Source: SZUA-287 sp036397975 (lineage in GTDB: Bacteria; Bacteroidota; Ignavibacteria; UBA10030; UBA6906). From it: DNA of 37,917 nt. Positions 36,284 to 37,917 of the stretch are shown here, piece after piece. The stretch spans positions 1-37,917 of the forward strand of contig DASWHW010000038.1 of NCBI GenBank assembly GCA_036397975.1, in the 5' to 3' direction. The notes beneath the pieces were generated by a model. It did not search any database and was not told the DNA's origin. It worked only from the letters and a program-made list of their open reading frames with translations. The first letter of the stretch is position 1. Each line of letters starts with the position of its first letter. The position numbers were made by a program, and so were the translations under genes.

Positions 36284-37917
36284 ATGGCACAAATAGACAT
36301 AACAGATAAGATTGGGTTTGCCCTCCTCAAGAAGGGCGTTATCGATTACGAGACCCTGGAGAAATCCCTCAAGGTTAAAGAATCAGAAGGCACACGCAAT
36401 CGCCGCAACCTCGGCCAGATTCTTGTCCATGACTTTAATGCCGACCACGATGCGGTCTTCAAAGAAGTGGCAGATCTCTACGCGTTCCGCGAGATCAGTC
36501 TCTCGGAAGAAAAAGTTGACAAACCGCGCGTAGACTTTATTCGCAAATTCGTTGATTCCCTTCCCGACAATGCCCGCGAGATGTTATTGCAGGCAAAAAT
36601 GCTTCCGTTTCGCTTCGATGAAAAACAACCCGACAAACTTGTAATCGTTGCTGCTGATCCGACAGATCGGCGAATCCCTCTCGTTGCACGTAATTTTGGT
36701 GTAAAGAAATATGAAGTCGCCTACTGCAAGTTACGAGAATTGCAGAACGCAATTGAGCAGGTAGTACCACCTGAAAACGAGTTCCTCAAGCTACTTTCGG
36801 AAGCTGATGGGGGCATCGAGGTCGGAGTAGGAGTTGATGACGACATCTCCGTCGACGAAGAGGCGTTGGAGGCGGAGATCAGCAAGAGCGCGCTTATTAA
36901 TCTTGTTGAAGGTTCCCTCGTTGAGGCTGTACGACAAGGAGCCAGCGATATCCACATAATAGCGAAGGAAGGGAACAAAACCGAATTCTGGTTTCGTCTC
37001 GATGGCAACTTAAAACTCTGGCACGTCCAGGAAAATACATGGCCCGAAGCAGTTGCGGCTGTAGTGAAGGATCGATCGAAGAACGTCGACCGGTTTGAAC
37101 GGGAAATGTCCCAGGACGGGTTTATTCAACGCCTGATTGACGATCACATGATTCGATTTCGTGTTTCCATCATGCCAATCGTGGGAATCGAATATCGGCA
37201 TAAGTATGAAAGTATCGTAATCCGTGTGCTTGATGATCGAAAGGTAATCACCGATCTTGAAAAGCTTGGCCTCCAAGGACCATCGATAGCGGCGTTCAGA
37301 AAGGCGATCGAGAAGCCTCAAGGAATCGTGATTCTAACAGGTCCGACCGGTAGCGGTAAGAGCACTACACTGGTTGCGGCGTTGCACCAAGTAATCGACC
37401 CGACCGTGAATGTTCTAACTGTTGAAGAGCCAGTTGAGTATATTATCAAAGGCGCCCGACAGTTAAAGATCGGAACGAAGATGGATTTTGACCTGGCCAT
37501 ACGTGGTATTCTTCGTCACGATCCCGATATCGTTCTTGTTGGTGAGATGCGTGATAAGACAACTGCAGAAATCGCCATCAAGCTAGCGAACACCGGTCAT
37601 TTGACATTCTCAACCCTTCATACCAACGATGCCCCGAGTGCGGTTTCCCGACTGTACAAGATGGGCATCGAGCCCTTTCTAATTGCTTACGCAATTAATA
37701 TCATTGTCGCACAACGGCTTATCAGGACTTTGTGCAATTCATGCAAGCGACCTATCCCCAAAAGTGAAATTGATCGCGAAGTGTTTATGAAGTTTGGTTT
37801 CACAAACGAGGATATTGATAGTCATACATTGTATGAGGCGGTTGGTTGCGAGAAATGCAATGGGGGGTATAAAGGTCGTGCGGCGATTCATGAATCCTTG
37901 TATTTCACAAGAGAAAT
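36284..37917 (+). CDS. pilB: Type IV filament assembly ATPase PilB/GspE, 3'-truncated by window edge
   Basis: The frame is open to the end of the window (544 codons seen). It has an N-terminal GspE_N-like region (GFALLKKGVIDYETLEKSL, LGQILVHDFNADHD), then the ATPase core with Walker A GPTGSGKST (about 352-360), Asp box EEPVEY, Walker B ILRHDPDIVLVGEMRD and His box TGHLTFSTLHTNDAPS. The zinc-binding tetracysteine site is CNSC (484-487) and CEKC (522-525). This is an extension ATPase of PilB/GspE type rather than PilT, because of the N-domain and zinc site. The ATG at 36284 has no clear Shine-Dalgarno and lies 24 bases after pilC. Confidence 0.95.
   Translation, partial: MAQIDITDKIGFALLKKGVIDYETLEKSLKVKESEGTRNRRNLGQILVHDFNADHDAVFKEVADLYAFREISLSEEKVDKPRVDFIRKFVDSLPDNAREMLLQAKMLPFRFDEKQPDKLVIVAADPTDRRIPLVARNFGVKKYEVAYCKLRELQNAIEQVVPPENEFLKLLSEADGGIEVGVGVDDDISVDEEALEAEISKSALINLVEGSLVEAVRQGASDIHIIAKEGNKTEFWFRLDGNLKLWHVQENTWPEAVAAVVKDRSKNVDRFEREMSQDGFIQRLIDDHMIRFRVSIMPIVGIEYRHKYESIVIRVLDDRKVITDLEKLGLQGPSIAAFRKAIEKPQGIVILTGPTGSGKSTTLVAALHQVIDPTVNVLTVEEPVEYIIKGARQLKIGTKMDFDLAIRGILRHDPDIVLVGEMRDKTTAEIAIKLANTGHLTFSTLHTNDAPSAVSRLYKMGIEPFLIAYAINIIVAQRLIRTLCNSCKRPIPKSEIDREVFMKFGFTNEDIDSHTLYEAVGCEKCNGGYKGRAAIHESLYFTRE

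Overview
The window reads as a chromosomal stretch of a Gram-negative bacterium of the Bacteroidota/Chlorobiota (FCB) side, most like an Ignavibacteria-type lineage. This is an inference from gene content: periplasmic parvulin lipoproteins and an outer-membrane porin, a MoxR/VWA pair, a Bacteroidota-style YfhO membrane protein, a histone H1-like Hc1 protein and a FeoB-associated Cys-rich protein. No rRNA or other taxonomic marker is present. Several intergenic regions carry near-consensus TTGACA-17-TATATT promoters rather than the Bacteroidia -33/-7 type. No prophage, insertion sequence or CRISPR array was seen.

Layout. 1-4806 (+): two family-4-type glycosyltransferases (the first cut by the window edge) and a large YfhO-like membrane protein, i.e. 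surface polysaccharide or glycolipid functions. 4803-5819 (+): a self-contained unit with its own promoter, a structured leader, two bacterial-microcompartment (BMC) shell-protein genes (the second with a long acidic tail and a Rho_N/SAP-like end) and a strong terminator. 5839-7491 (+): YbbR-like protein and pdxJ. 7561-17533 (-): a long operon-like run of three parvulin/SurA-type chaperones, an unusual pilin-like protein, a MoxR ATPase, a VWA membrane protein and an M2 metallopeptidase, which looks like envelope protein quality control. 17729-21265: an SDR reductase/epimerase, peptide deformylase and a CPA1 antiporter with a TrkA-N domain. 21269-24713 (-): murI and glnD. 24799-26958 (-): porin, FMN-binding protein and four-helix membrane protein. 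27020-27170 (+): a probable small-RNA gene. 27174-30371 (-): fur-feoA-feoA-feoB and a Cys-rich FeoB companion behind a Fur-type palindrome. 30612-32049: a deoxyhypusine-synthase-like enzyme, an Hc1 histone-like protein and, on the other strand, bS21 with a zinc-ribbon protein. 32884-32957: tRNA with anticodon CAT. 33161-37917 (+): a response regulator followed by a type IV filament cluster (two tandem atypical pilins, PilC, PilB), with PilB cut by the window edge.

The most novel-looking content is the filament cluster. Its pilin-like subunits (and a third paralogue in the chaperone operon) share an N-terminus MGxQQLLL that lacks a normal prepilin leader and lacks Glu5, yet they sit directly in front of a PilC and a PilB. 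Also notable are the BMC pair with no cargo enzymes nearby, the promoter-to-terminator small-RNA candidate in the iron region, a eukaryote/archaea-type deoxyhypusine-synthase homologue with its catalytic lysine intact, and a lipoprotein chaperone gene whose only plausible start is ATT.
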